Shown here: piece by piece, positions 23,226-34,463 of the stretch
Position numbering within the stretch: the first letter of the stretch is position 1
How the letters are laid out: each line of letters opens with the position of its first letter
Assembly (NCBI GenBank): GCA_030248135.1
Contig: JASANC010000896.1
Location: forward strand, 1 to 64,000
Origin: Theristus sp. LFF4_11
Lineage: Eukaryota > Nematoda > Chromadorea > Monhysterida > Xyalidae
DNA: 64,000 nucleotides
Direction: 5' to 3'
Notes under the pieces: generated by a model
Databases searched by the model: none
Told to the model about the DNA's origin: nothing
The model's input: only the letters and a program-made list of their open reading frames with translations
Translations under genes and position numbers: made by a program

Positions 23226-23564
23226 TTTTAACAAAGTGAAAGTGCCTTGATTGACAGCTTTGTTGAAGGGGTGAAACATTGGGATCAGGGATCAGCTCCA
23301 GCTCCGGTTTAGCTTTGTAGTTTTACGAAAAAAATTTCAATTTTTTTATTTAATTATTTTTTTTCAAGGTGCCGGAGTAAAATCTGATGGTCAACAAAAA
23401 TAGGTGCATTCGAACCGCGCTCGTTCGAATATTGCATTTTTAGAAGAAATAAGGCTGTTTTTATTGACAAATATTGACAAAGTTTTTGTCCTTTGTCAAT
23501 TTTAGGATCAAAACAGCTTTATTTTATTTTGAAAGTGCCATATTAGTGAAAGTTTGAAATATTA

Positions 23565-23925
23565 TTACATTTGAAAGTGGTTAGCACGTTCGCCTTCAAC
23601 CCAGAAGGTGACGGGTTCGATCCCCCACGCCCACGGAGGATGACAAACTGCCGCCAGTGTAGCTCTCTACTCTAATAACTACTCTGGTTTTCAACTAAAG
23701 CTTTCGGATTCGCTGCCCTGCCCCTACGGGGATATAGCGACCGCAGGCCACCGAAACCGAAATCGGGCTAAGATCACTGGTGCTCCCAGGACAGAGCGGG
23801 GCTTAGAGGCTGTCCCCCTCACGTGGCGAGGGTATTGGTTCCACGGGATGGTGAGCCGTCCGTTCAGTACCGTGGGCGGGGGGGGGTGGGGGGGAGGTAC
23901 ACCTAGGGTTAGGGGAAAAAAAATT
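23565..23925 (+). repeat. tRNA-derived SINE with G-rich tail
   Basis: Head GTGGTTAGCACGTTCGCC (A-box-like) and GACGGGTTCGATCCC (B-box), a body containing CCGAAACCGAAATCGGGCTA and CCCTCACGTGGCGAGGG, and a G-run tail followed by TAGGGTTAGGGG. The body recurs inverted at 61.27-61.43 kb and more diverged at 57.8 kb. It is not a functional tRNA gene: the 3' acceptor half does not pair. Confidence 0.75.
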
Positions 23926-24929
23926 CGGATTTTTTTTTAAATTAAAAAAAAAAATTTTTTTAAAAAAATTTTTTTTTTACAAGTTAGGTTCGTTCGAAGC
24001 GTCTCGTCGAGCTGAGTTCATCTAGACTATTTTCAGAACGATCCGGGAAACTATAAGAGCGAAAATCGTGTTTTATTGAAATTATGTCCATTTCATAGAG
24101 GGAAAGTTGCATTTTCAACAGTAAAACAGGGCAATTTTTCACGTGTACTTGAATATTGTACCGTTCTTAGTGGTTCCTCTTTAGAAAATTACCAAAATTT
24201 GACTGTGTTCAAAAATTCCTGTTTGCTGTAGCTAAGTCGGCAACCCCTGTCGACCCGGTCGCCCCCCCCCAAGACACTTACTTTCAGGTTCAACCAGCTG
24301 TGCTATCTGCCACATGGAGAGAGCCCACTCTTCAAATCATCGTATCGAAAACACGTACCATGATTTCGCGATCACGTTGCGGGCAACTGACAGACGCAAG
24401 TTTAACACGTTAGTTTAGCTCAGCACGCAAGTTTTAACATGTGGCCATGTTATCGGGTATCTGAAAAACTGTATTAACCAACATCTCCGCTCAAATTGTT
24501 TAACAATATATCGCACAACTCCATTGTAGACCTATAACATACGCCAATCAACAAGATATCATGTTCATCTCATGGCCTACCGACTGAAAAACATGTTCTA
24601 AGTTGCAAGAAAACGATTTCTGAAACGATATTTCAATTCAGTTAAGTCATTTCAACGCTAAAAATTGACTCTAGAAGTCATCCAAATCGAAAAACATGGA
24701 GTACGTCGGTCAAAATGACCAAATAATGACATTTACCTAAGCACACAAAGAAGTTGGGAAGAAAATTTGGTTTGAACTTTCAAAAAATTATGCCATAAAT
24801 CGAATTTTCAGAGCAAAGTAGAAGAAAAAATTTTCAATTTTTTTTTTAAGTTTGAAAAAAAAATCCAAATTTTTTTTTTTTAAACGAAAAAAAAAATAAA
24901 AAAAAAAATTTTTTCAAAGCCCCTAACCC

Positions 24930-25310
24930 TAGGTACACCCCCCCAGAGCACCCGAGACCGTCGGGTGGGGGGGGGGGTGGGGGGGGCACCGTGCCACCCC
25001 CCCCCTAAAACCGGGCACCCCCCCCCATCGTACCCCCCCCCCTCGAAAATTTGGCCGACACCCCCCCCCACCCCCCCATGAAATTTTGTCTGGCGGACAC
25101 CCCCCCCCCAAAATTTTCTGCACACCCTAAAAATTTTTTCGAAAATCATGATTTTTTGTCTATAAAGTCCATAATATAAGCTGAATATATGATAACTTGA
25201 CCATCTTCATTGTAATTTCAACGATTTTGCAGCAAAATTTAGCGTTTTTCCTTCAAAATTTAAGCGAAAAATTATCATGGGGGGGTGGGGGGGGGTGGAC
25301 TAGGGTTGTT
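24930..25310. repeat. G/C homopolymer island with mirrored borders
   Basis: Opens with CCCTAACCCTAGGTAC and long C runs on the plus strand, switches to G runs by 25270 and closes with GGACTAGGGTTGTTAAAC, so the outer parts are roughly inverted copies. Flanked by poly-A/poly-T. Confidence 0.65.
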
Positions 25311-26029
25311 AAACAAAAATGAAAATTTAAAAAAAAAAGTGATTAAAAAAAACAAAAATGCCGATTTTTTTTTTTTTTAAATTCGAAAAAATTTTCTCTA
25401 ATATGCTCTGAAAACCTCAATTTTGGCACAATTTTTCGAAAGTTCAACAAAAATTTTCTTTGATTATACCTCGTAAAACCTTTAGCAGTCGATTTTGGGC
25501 CGTTTTACCGACTGATTTTAGGCTTCGACAACATCTGCGATAAAGTTTTTGAGCGTCCCAAAGCTTAGCCTACCATTTCCGATGCAGATAAGGTGACGAT
25601 TCGCCTCGCAGAGCGTCCGATTGTGCTCGCTGCTCCGTTTGCAAGCGCTACGTTGTCTGGTTGCTTGCTGCTTCGTGTCGTGTCGTCGCGACACCATCAG
25701 AAGAATTGATCGAATTTCAAGGCGGTATGTTTGTCTTCACTTTAGCATTAGCTTAGCTGGGGACAATTAGTGACGTTTTGGAGGTCAAAACACAAGAAGA
25801 GGCATGGTGACGGTTTGGAAAAGGGGTAATTGAGGTCACCAAAACAAAATCTGCAAAGTTCCGCCATACGGGTGTCATTCGGGAGGTGCTTGCATATCAT
25901 ATGTGGTTCTTCGGACTCCCTGATTGATTTAGCACAACTTTGATTTTTGAAATTTTTTTTTTAAAAAAAAAAAAATTTTTTTTTAAAAACAAAAATGACG
26001 ATTTTTGTTTTTTTTAACAACCCTAGGGT

Positions 26030-26310
26030 GGACCCCCCCCCACAGAAAATTTTGAAAAAATGCACCCCCCCCATGGGACCCCCCTGGGGGGGGTCCCACG
26101 TTACCATAGGTTGGACCCCCCCCCTCACTTTTTGGTCGGCACCCCCCCCCCACGGTACCAAACCCCCCCCCCCCCCCCCTCGAAATTTTTTTGGGCCCAC
26201 GGTACTGCGTCCGTTCCCCAATCCCACCGGAGTTTGGTACCTTCGGGTTTCCGAAATGGGGGGGGGGGGGGGGGCGTGCTTCAAATATTAAAAAAAAAAT
26301 ATTAAAAAAA
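26030..26310. repeat. C/G homopolymer island with SINE tail
   Basis: AACCCTAGGGTGGAC and C runs, then the segment GAGTTTGGTACCTTCGGGTT and CGTGCTTCAAATATTAAAAA, the tail of the SINE family seen inverted at 61.25 kb. Confidence 0.65.
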
Positions 26311-26458
26311 AATATTCGAACTCAGTGCGTCACCGCGGTTTCGTTCGAATGCACCTATTTTTGTCGGCCATCGAATTTTCCGGTTGGTACGTTTTATGAT
26401 ATTACGCTCCAGTTAACTCACGCTCCAAATTGGATGTTCTCGGACATTGCTAAAACGG

Positions 26459-26540
26459 ACCTAGACCTAAAAACCAAACCTAAGCCTAATCTTAAGCAAA
26501 ACCTGTTCCTAACCTAATCCTAACCTAAGCCAAGCCGTTT
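26459..26540. repeat. Telomere-like CCTAA repeats
   Basis: CCTAGACCTAAAAACC, CCTAAGCCTAATCTTAAG, CCTAACCTAATCCTAACC: irregular CCTAA-based array. Confidence 0.65.
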
Positions 26541-26789
26541 TAAGAAAGCAGGAATAAAAATAACTGCGTTTTGAACAAGTTTATGTTGAGTGCGGAGCGT
26601 GTGCACGCGCGCTAGTGGATCATGAGCAATGAGCAATGCGGATGCGGGGCAGGTGCATATCATAATGAAGCTTTGCGAATTCATAATAGGAAAATTTCCT
26701 CCGGTCCGGCATTTTGAAAAAAAAAATTAATTAATTAAAAAAATTTGATTTTTTTTTAATTTTAAAAAATCTGGATTTTTTTTAACCCT

Positions 26790-27240
26790 AGTCACGTGGG
26801 GGTGGGGTGGGGTGGGGTGGGGTGCCGAATATTTTTCAGTGGGGTGTCAATCATGGACGGTACAGGGGCACCCCCCAGGCGTGTGCCATGGGGGTGGTGC
26901 ACTCTATTGTAAAAAAAAATTTTGGGGGTGCCGTGCAACCCCACACATGATTTTTTCGCTTAAATTTTGAAAGAAAAACGCCAGATTTTGCTGAAAAATC
27001 TTTGAAATTACAATGAAGAATATCACAAGTTATCATATATTCAGCTTTTGGGATGGTCCGAGAAAATTTTTGGGGGTGTCACTGTAACTTACGTCCATGT
27101 GGATTGTGGGGATGGGTGGGGGGGGGGGGGTGGGGGTGTTAATTGTCAAGTAAATTTTGAGGGGGTGTGTCTAGTCCAGTGTCAGGTTTTAGGTGGTGGG
27201 TGTCGCGTGACCCCCCCCCACGCGGAGGTACTGCCTAGCC
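26790..27240. repeat. G-rich island with GGGGTGGGGT array
   Basis: TAACCCTAGTCACGTGGGGG border, then four GGGGT units at 26.8 kb and further G runs to 27.2 kb; candidate G-quadruplex sequence on the plus strand. Confidence 0.6.
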
Positions 27241-27595
27241 TATAACACAGGAAAAATGCAAAAACTAAATTGATCGTTTTCACCTTATCAAAACACTTAG
27301 GGACAGCAATGATCATGGGATACTGTAATTATTGCATTTTTGTTCATGATGAACTGTGCACTGCCAGATGAGAATCTCAATGACGACAACAATGTTTATC
27401 TTGAGTCGAAAAGCAGAATTTTGGTGATTTTGGAGTTTTCACGAGTTTCTGTTGAAATATCATTGAAAAGTAGAATTTCGGGGTAAAAATTGAACACAAA
27501 AATAGCTTAGCTTATGTATAGCTTAGTTCTAGAAGTGTTTCAAATTTCAGGCTTCATGTGCAACCAGTCGGCCGTTCGAGCCATTTGCTTTTGTT

Positions 27596-27706
27596 ATGGT
27601 TTTTTGGTATGAACATACATCAGGTATGAACGGTAATATGCAATAACACGAGACCTAAAGTGACGTGCCGTGCCGTATGCGCATATTTCAGATATTAACG
27701 GGCCTG
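27596..27706. mobile_element. MITE-D copy 3
   Basis: ACATCAGGTATGAACGGTAA, TGCAATAACACGAGACC, GACGTGCCGTGCCGTATGCG, ending ATATTAACGGGCC. Confidence 0.8.
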
Positions 27707-28210
27707 TCTGCACCGCCGTCGGCCCGGCCGCCCCCCCCCCCCAAGACACTTAGCATTACCATGCTCAAGGGCAAAAACAAGAATTTTTGTATATTTTGTC
27801 ATACAACACGAGCTCCGTGTTGGTTATTGATCGGCGACCAAGAAACATATTTTTTAGCTCAGTTCAGCTCCCATCTTAATCAAACAAGTCTACAAGAATG
27901 CACTCAAACAACCCAGTGGTGATAAGAATGGTAGATGTGTGGCGTGTGTACTTAAACTTTTGAACGCGTATGTAGGTATGCCATGCGTGTAAGTATGTAC
28001 ATTGTATGTTTGTTTGTATCATACGTGCATTTTAATGACTTATATTTATCGAGCCATTAGAAATAGACGCATCGGATGATAAACAACCGCATCAAATTGA
28101 AGGTACGCTACTTGTAATTAGTACAGTTATGACTTGATCAACATTCGGTTTTCGGCTTTAGCTGTTCTTGCTATTTGCCGGTGAATATCAAAAAGTCATA
28201 AACTTGCGTT

Positions 28211-28393
28211 AAGGCCCATTCATGCACGCGCGCGCTGAAACGCGTTGACGCGCGCTAACATGAACGGGCGTATGAATGTGCGTATGTTCCTAAACTGAAG
28301 CGCGCTGTTTTTTTTTGCTTTGTGAATGTGTAGCGAAGTGACGCGCGTCAGCGCGCTTCAACGCGCTTCAACCTCCATGAATGGCGCTTTAAG
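28211..28393. mobile_element. CG-rich palindromic MITE (family I)
   Basis: Ends AAGGCCCATTCATG and CATGAATGGCGCTT, inner arms rich in GCGCGCTGAAACGCG and its complement. Single copy in this window. Confidence 0.75.
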
Positions 28394-29282
28394 GTTTTTA
28401 CAACCGTCATGCAGTAAACCGTAAATACTCCTGCCGTGCATTACATATGGCCCAAAACACTGAACTCATGTTTTGAAATAAAGAGCAAGCAAAATGCGAG
28501 GCCCGAACGGACCCTTCGATCTCCCCGGATCATTTGTGTTTCGCAGTTGGAAACTTTTGCTGTTTTTTTCTGTAAAACGTTCAATTTGCTTTCCGGTTGG
28601 GCATGCTGGCTGAATGTTCGAGATTTTTATAGTTTGTCTGCTTGTGACATTTCTGTACTTTGCGCCAGTACGAGTGTTGTATTTCAAGAGACATAATTAC
28701 GCGTTACAAAGTATAGGGTGAGTGAAAAAGCTGATTTCAGTTAGCGATTTTTTGAAGCAAACACTACGGATTCCGTTGAAATTTGGATTGTAGGCTCTTA
28801 ATAATCGGAAAGTTTGTTTCCGCGCAAACAAGAATCTTTTCACCGCAGTGAGACCACGTGATTTTGTTTGACTGGAATTCGAAAAGCTTCGATTTTTGTC
28901 TTTTTCGAAACAACAAAACAACATCTCCGCAGTTTCTTTGAGTGTTTGCGTTCGCTAGCTGACCATATTGGCTCGTTTCCTGCTGCCGCAGTTCGCGTTT
29001 TCAAGTTTTTTTATTTTTTGCAAGCCGCTGTGTCCATTCATTTGGACAGCGCACTCCTTTCAGGCTTTTATCTTTTAGTTCGCACACGCAAAAAATAAGC
29101 GACGACGTCGTCGTCGTTGTCAAACAACAAAAATGCATTTTGAGCTGTTGAAGACAATTTTTTGAATTTCGCGGTCTCTAACCTTTGAGTTTTTTAGCAT
29201 GAAAAGGGTGTGGAAATTCAAAAGAAACACGTTTTTCAATAGAATCCAGATCCACGAAAAAGAAGGGTGCTGAGTGTGAGCA

Positions 29283-29338
29283 GCTTCCGCCGGTCGACCA
29301 ATCAGCCGATTCCCCATATTTTAGAGTTCGACTGTACA
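29283..29338. repeat. MITE-B half copy
   Basis: Only the right arm: CCAATCAGCCGATTCCCC followed by TTTTAGAGTTCGACTGTA. Confidence 0.8.
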
Positions 29339-29794
29339 GCGCTGCATTGACAGTGATAAGGCTCATGTCGAAATAAAACTTGTTAGTGCTCTCAGTATTC
29401 TGTGTTCTTTTCTTGGAGTGTTTTTACCTTGTCTAAAAGAAACCTTTTGAAAAAAAAACAGAAAGGGAAACAAAAGACGAATTTTTGCAATTTAGGCAGA
29501 AATTAGCCAACAATCCTAAGCAAGCACAGCAATGCCTGCACAGATTGCACGCATCCGCCTGCACGTGTGTTCAACCGACCAATCAGCTAGTTGTATAGTT
29601 AGCCAGATGGACTGCAGTATCGATGATTTAATTTTTGCTTCAGACGTTTGTAACTGCAAAGCGTTTTCATTTCCGTGCTCATTGTGGGAAACCACAGTTC
29701 CGCTAACCGATCGCAATCCGAACCCGACAGCAGGTACACTGTTTTCTTTCGTGGTTTCCATATTATCGCGAAACCCAAGGAAACACCGATGTAA

Positions 29795-32481
29795 TCGTTC
29801 AGATGCAAGCGGCTGCCTTCGTCGGCTGACTCGTCGGGTGCGCCGTCACGCAAATTCAGCGAGTCCACGCCGAACGCTGATCGACTGAGTAAACGCGAGA
29901 AGCAAATCATCATTGACTCGTGGCAGGTTTGAACGGTCGCACATAAACACCCGAAACACACAGACTTTAAGTAATTTTGAGATGAGAACAGGTGGGAGTG
30001 GGACTTTTCTTTCTATTTTCATTTCGTTTCTATCTAGATATAACTTCGTTTCCTGTTATGTAATGTGTGCGTACAGTCTAACTCTATAACATATCCATCC
30101 AGATGATTGGTTGAAGATCACGTGATGATGCATGCATTCTGTGCAGGCTTTGCTGCGGAGAGGCGGTGTATGGTTTGCACAAAATGCGAGCATCACGTGA
30201 TCACCAAACCAATCTGCTAGTTCGGTAATGTCATTGAGTTAGACTGTACAGACCATAAACATTCCTATCCGCTCTGAACTACGGTAGGTTGTTGAAAAAC
30301 GTGAAACGAAAACGGTTTTTTGCAAACTACTGTACCAACGGCACACCCAGGTGATGAACGCCGACGATGCGCACGTGACCGCGGTGATCACGCGCAGCTG
30401 GCTGAAAGCGGCCGAGCGATGTCCCGTCTGGATCTGGGCGCTCATTGGCTTGCAGGAGACGAGCCAGGACGCCGCCTTGACCAGTCCGCAGTTTGCGGCG
30501 CTTATTAGCAAAGTGCGGTGGTCGCACAATTGGCCATCATGCTTGCTTTTCTTGTTTCGTTCTGTGGATTTTTTTCTGTTTTCTTTTTTTGGCTTTTTTC
30601 TTTTGTGTCAGTGTATTTTTTCTTTTTTTTTGTTCTTGTGTGCGACGTTCTGGTTCGTTTTTGCGTGTTTTTATGTTTTGTGTTGTTTTATGGGTCTCCG
30701 GATCTCATGCTGGCTTAACAATTTTAGCGGAGCATCGCTCATTCTGGTGAAATAAAAATGAATGAATGAATGAATGAATGAATGAATGAATGAATGAATG
30801 AATGAATGAATGAATGAATGAATGAATGAATGAATGAATGAATGAATGAATGAATGAATGAATGAATGAATGAATGAATGAGTGAATGAATGAATGTAAC
30901 TGCCAAAATTGTGGCGGTTTTTTTCAGATCCGCGGTTTCCTCGAGCTCATGGTGGTCGACTGTGAACTGGACGAGCAGCGTTGTCGTCGAGAGGCGTACG
31001 CCTGCGGGCAGCGTCACGTCGGCTACTTCCCCGAGGGCTTCCAGCACGCGTACTGGACGGCGTTCTCGGCGTCGTTGCATGACGCCGTCACAGAACTGGT
31101 ACGCCCGGAGATTTGCGGCCTGAAAACCGCTTGCACTCTTGTTACTGACTGCACCATGCTCGTGTCACTGTGTATTTTAATGCCGGAGGCAAAACGGTGC
31201 CAGTTTTTGCCGCAAATCACGATGATGATGCACGATTTTATCTCATGCAGGTTTTCCTGCCAGCACCTAAACCGCCATTCATGAAGCAGTATTTGGTGAC
31301 GCGTAGCTGTGTTAAAACATGTAGCTACGCGGTCACTAACTACTGCTTCAGGAATGCATCTTTATGGATGGAACTGCGTTTCACCAGCGCAACAACAATT
31401 CAATTCGCTTCTGTACTTTCTATTGAACAACCTGCAATAATAATTTCATCATTTTCGATCTCGAACCCAACGCCGCGCGCGCGCAGTCGCTCGTCGGCGT
31501 CTATCGAGCTGCGTCTGTCAGCAACTGACGAGCGAGACGCAAGCGACCAGCGGCTGGCAGCAGCAAACGATGTGCACAAGGCACACTCCGCAGAGCACGT
31601 CGACAGCAGCAGCGACGCCGGTGCACCCGTGCCCCACAGCAAACTGTCCGTCTCTGCAATGCTGCACAAATCGCAGGCGCTACGCCAGATCAAGCGTCAG
31701 CATCGTGTCACGGCCACATGGCACAAACTGTACGCTTGTTCATTTTTTTCTAAAGGCCCGTTCGTACTGACGTATGCGTATACGGCACGTCACGTCACGT
31801 CAGGTCTCGTCCTCGTGTGATTGCATACTACCGTTCATGGAGACGTGCGTTTGACGTACGTCAGCATACGTCATTATGAACGGGCCCTTGAATAATAATG
31901 AAAAATAAGGGTGTTTCGTGGAGAGCAGGTTTCTTGTTTTATTTCTTTTGGATTTGTGCAGCATTGAAACAAGAATCTGAACAGATTTGATCAGTTTTTT
32001 CTGTGAGGTAAACGCCCAATCACGACGAATTACGTATTGTGGATTTATTCAAACGTCTCCGGACGAAAACGACGTCATTTGCTTTAAAAACGCCCGTTTG
32101 TCAAAGTACAAGCACTAAAATTTCAGTTTGGTGTGACTGATTCGACATTCACCATTTGCTTACGGGAAGAAATCGGTTAAACGGGAAAGTCTGGTATGCT
32201 CTGAACGACAAGCGCATGTTTTGCGGCACATGACGTCATTTCAGTGGGACACGTTTAAAAAGTATGTCATAAATACAAATTGTGTTTTTTTGTTCATGTT
32301 GCACATCATGCTTCTGGACATGAAAGCCGGCTACACTGGCGAGGCGTTGGATGCCGTCAGTCTTAACGATGACGTCGAACAGACGCCAACTGGCCGCAGA
32401 CTGACGTTATGGAACAGCAGCACACGCTCGTCCGTTTCAACATCGCCCACGTCATCGCGGAAAATGAATCTGGAATTTTAA
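29795..32481 (+). CDS. Intracellular globin with long C-terminal extension
   Basis: Heme-binding globin-fold protein similar to the divergent nematode globins. First seen exon ends at 29926 with LSKREKQIIIDSWQ (A helix); its start is uncertain (ATG or acceptor near 29.8 kb). Exon 30351-30512 gives ITRSWLKAAERCPVWIW and SPQFAALISK; exon 30928-31098 gives IRGFLELMV, CGQRHVGY (His of the F helix) and FQHAYWTAFSASLHDAVTEL (H helix). All three join in phase 0. The distal E7 position appears to be Leu, not His or Gln. A downstream exon (31251-31729) and a last exon (32361-32481, phases agree, ending SSRKMNLEF) add a hydrophilic Ser/Asp/Ala-rich tail. Introns contain an ATGA microsatellite, a MITE-B and a MITE-C; the tail frame also runs through a MITE-A. 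Most globins end soon after helix H. Confidence 0.82.
30072..30249. mobile_element. MITE-B copy 5 (subfamily B2)
   Basis: TACAGTCTAACTCTATAACA to GAGTTAGACTGTA, inner GATCACGTGATG arms. Same subfamily as 47.74 kb. Intronic in the globin gene. Confidence 0.88.
30759..30899. repeat. ATGA tetranucleotide microsatellite
   Basis: About 35 units of AATG with one interruption (GAGTGAATG), ending about 30 bp before the acceptor of the globin exon at 30928. The 'HSFI' repeat frame on the minus strand is an artefact of it. Confidence 0.97.
31270..31362. mobile_element. MITE-A copy 4
   Basis: CCATTCATGAAGCAGTATTT to ACTACTGCTTCAGGAATGC around TAGCTGTGTTAAAACATGTAGCTA. It falls inside the open frame of the predicted globin tail exon. 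Confidence 0.85.
31753..31890. mobile_element. MITE-D copy 4
   Basis: AAAGGCCCGTTCGTACTGAC to GTCATTATGAACGGGCCCTT, the best preserved inverted ends of this family. Intronic in the globin gene. Confidence 0.88.
32036..32272. mobile_element. MITE-C copy 2
   Basis: GTGGATTTATTCAAACGT to GGGACACGTTTAAAAAGTAT, about 85% similar to the 50.8 kb copy by eye. Intronic, just before the last globin exon. Confidence 0.88.
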
Positions 32482-34463
32482 AAAACCACAATGAATGAAT
32501 TTTTGAATAGGCTTACATTGTATGTCAAGACGTTGTTGGTCAAAATCAGGAAAGTTGTACAAGCACGTGTTAGCTCGACAAGTTTATGTTGATCTGTTGT
32601 TTCTCAAAGTGTTGAATGTGACTGATTGATATTGATTCGTTCCATAAATTATTTTTATGTTGAATATTTTCCAGCAGCGCCAATTTTAGGATCGCGTTTG
32701 ACTGTTTTTCATGACTGTCACTTTGATGTGTTCCATCCGGATCCGATACGTGTGAATACTGCGGATAATGAGTTTCACTTGTGCTATACGGTTGTGCTAT
32801 TGATTGAAAATTTTCAAGTTTTTCTGAGATTCATAAAAAACCGAACGCTCTATTTGGATTTTATTGCTTCGATTCACCAAATATGTCGGAAAATCTTGTT
32901 GTGAGTGAAATTTCATGATAATGCGACAAAAAGGTGATGAACGCAAATGTATCGCCACAAAAAGAACATGCAGGTGAAATCCCTTGCTAATGACAGACTA
33001 CAAAGTAAGCTACCAGTCCTGGTCGTCACCTGCGATTTTCCAGAAATGTGTCCTGAGTGTGGCACTTTTCGGTTTTTGCCGTTTTCCTCCGCAAGAGATG
33101 CGTGATCGTGTGAGAGAACAAACAACACACGGTTGACCGGGGGAGTGTTGCACAGAAAAAGAGGAAAGGCCACGTTGATGTCGCCAATGAAAACTATACG
33201 CACGCACGCTGTGTCATGCTACCTGTATGTCTTGTACCTTATTATTTGAGTCTACTACTACACCGAAACATGACAGAAAAATTATGAGTAATAGTACGTC
33301 AGTAGTGCTTATCTGCACGGCAAAGAACGAGTGTGTGTGTTGGATGAATTTGACCTTGAGGGCCTCACGCACCCCCGAGTACATTCGTTGTGTGTTGCAG
33401 CAGAACACCGCACACAACACAACACTGCAACAGAGTTATTTACACACATCCGAACAATCCGCCTGTATCCTTCTCCGGTGTGTCCAAAACGGTGGCTGCT
33501 GCTGTACAAACGCAACTTCGAATGTTCTTGTTATTGTTGTAGTGTAGATTTTGTAGCACGCGTTGCTTGTTGTTGACAATACACATCTTGCAATAGCATT
33601 CAGTAGTGTTCTATTATTCATTGATTCGTTCTGTTTTACAAATGGTGACACATCATAAAAGCGATCTCCTGTCCAGTGTGTCTCTGTTCGGCGACCCCTT
33701 GAAATGCACAATTACAACAACAACGCCGAACACAATTGCTTTTCTGTTTTGGTCATTCGCGTAAACAGATTTTACGACGTGTGTTGTTGATCAACTGCGC
33801 GCGCGCACTGCACACATGCTGTTTGAACAAATTGTTATTATAAAATTTCCAGCTCCATAACGCCTTGAACGCGTGTGTGAAATCATAAATGTTTGTCGAA
33901 TCCTTTCTCCCCAACAGTTCCATCCTGGTCACACACTTCATGTTTTCGAGCAGCGACACTTTTGCAAAGGAAAACTTTTTTAAAACATAAGCGCTTGCGA
34001 TGGTTTTTCTGTTCTGCTTTTACAATACACTTTTTTTCCAATATTTCACTTTTTTGTAAAGTCGCTTTTTGGCGCGGAAATTGATAGTGTTTTATGCAGT
34101 GTTGTTGTTTTTTTTCAATCAGCCACGCTCATTTGTTTTCATTTTGACGACACGTTATTGCGATTTATCAACCGTATGACTCACTAATTTGATTTATCGG
34201 ACACAATCAATACTGCATCGGTGAACTACTTACGTGAACAGATTCATAATCATGAGTCATCCAATAGAAACACGGTCTGTCTGTGCAGTGTATTTTCCAA
34301 AGAGAGTAAGTATCAAAAGCGTCTAAAAAGGTGCATTCATGAATCAGTATTTAGCGACCGCATAGCTATATTTTAACACAGCTACACGTCCCTAAATACT
34401 GCTTCATGAATGCCGCTTAATCACACTGCAAATCAACATTCCAGGTATAACACCATTAATACC
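32482..34463. other. Spacer between the globin and the membrane-protein gene
   Basis: Mostly AT-rich. An acceptor-like TTTTCCAG at 32.67 kb opens a plus-strand frame of about 75 residues (to 32904) that I do not recognise; it could be an unassigned exon or chance. Contains MITE-A copy 5. Nothing else is supported. Confidence 0.4.
34331..34420. mobile_element. MITE-A copy 5
   Basis: GTGCATTCATGAATCAGTAT to ACTGCTTCATGAATGCCGC then TTAA. It ends about 25 bp before the acceptor at 34445. Confidence 0.88.

Larger units (their letters stand above)
22861..29794. other. Gene-free, repeat-rich block
   Basis: About 7 kb without a supported exon on either strand. It holds G/C homopolymer islands (22.93, 23.88, 24.94-25.3, 26.03-26.28, 26.8-27.24 kb) bordered by A/T runs, a tRNA-derived SINE (23.57 kb), telomere-like repeats, a MITE-D copy (27.6 kb) and a CG-rich palindrome (28.2 kb). 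Glycine/proline-rich open frames here come from the homopolymers. The DIDO-like promoter should lie at its left edge. Confidence 0.7.

Noticed and set aside
23573..23645. Functional tRNA gene
   Set aside because: A- and B-box-like motifs are present, but the acceptor and T-arm halves do not pair and the sequence continues into a repeated body; it is a SINE head.
24880..25149. Glycine-rich protein frame
   Set aside because: The Gly runs are read from G homopolymers in a repeat island; the opposite strand gives Pro-rich frames equally well.
30739..31080. HSFI-repeat protein on the minus strand
   Set aside because: Produced by the ATGA microsatellite; the plus strand carries the globin exon.
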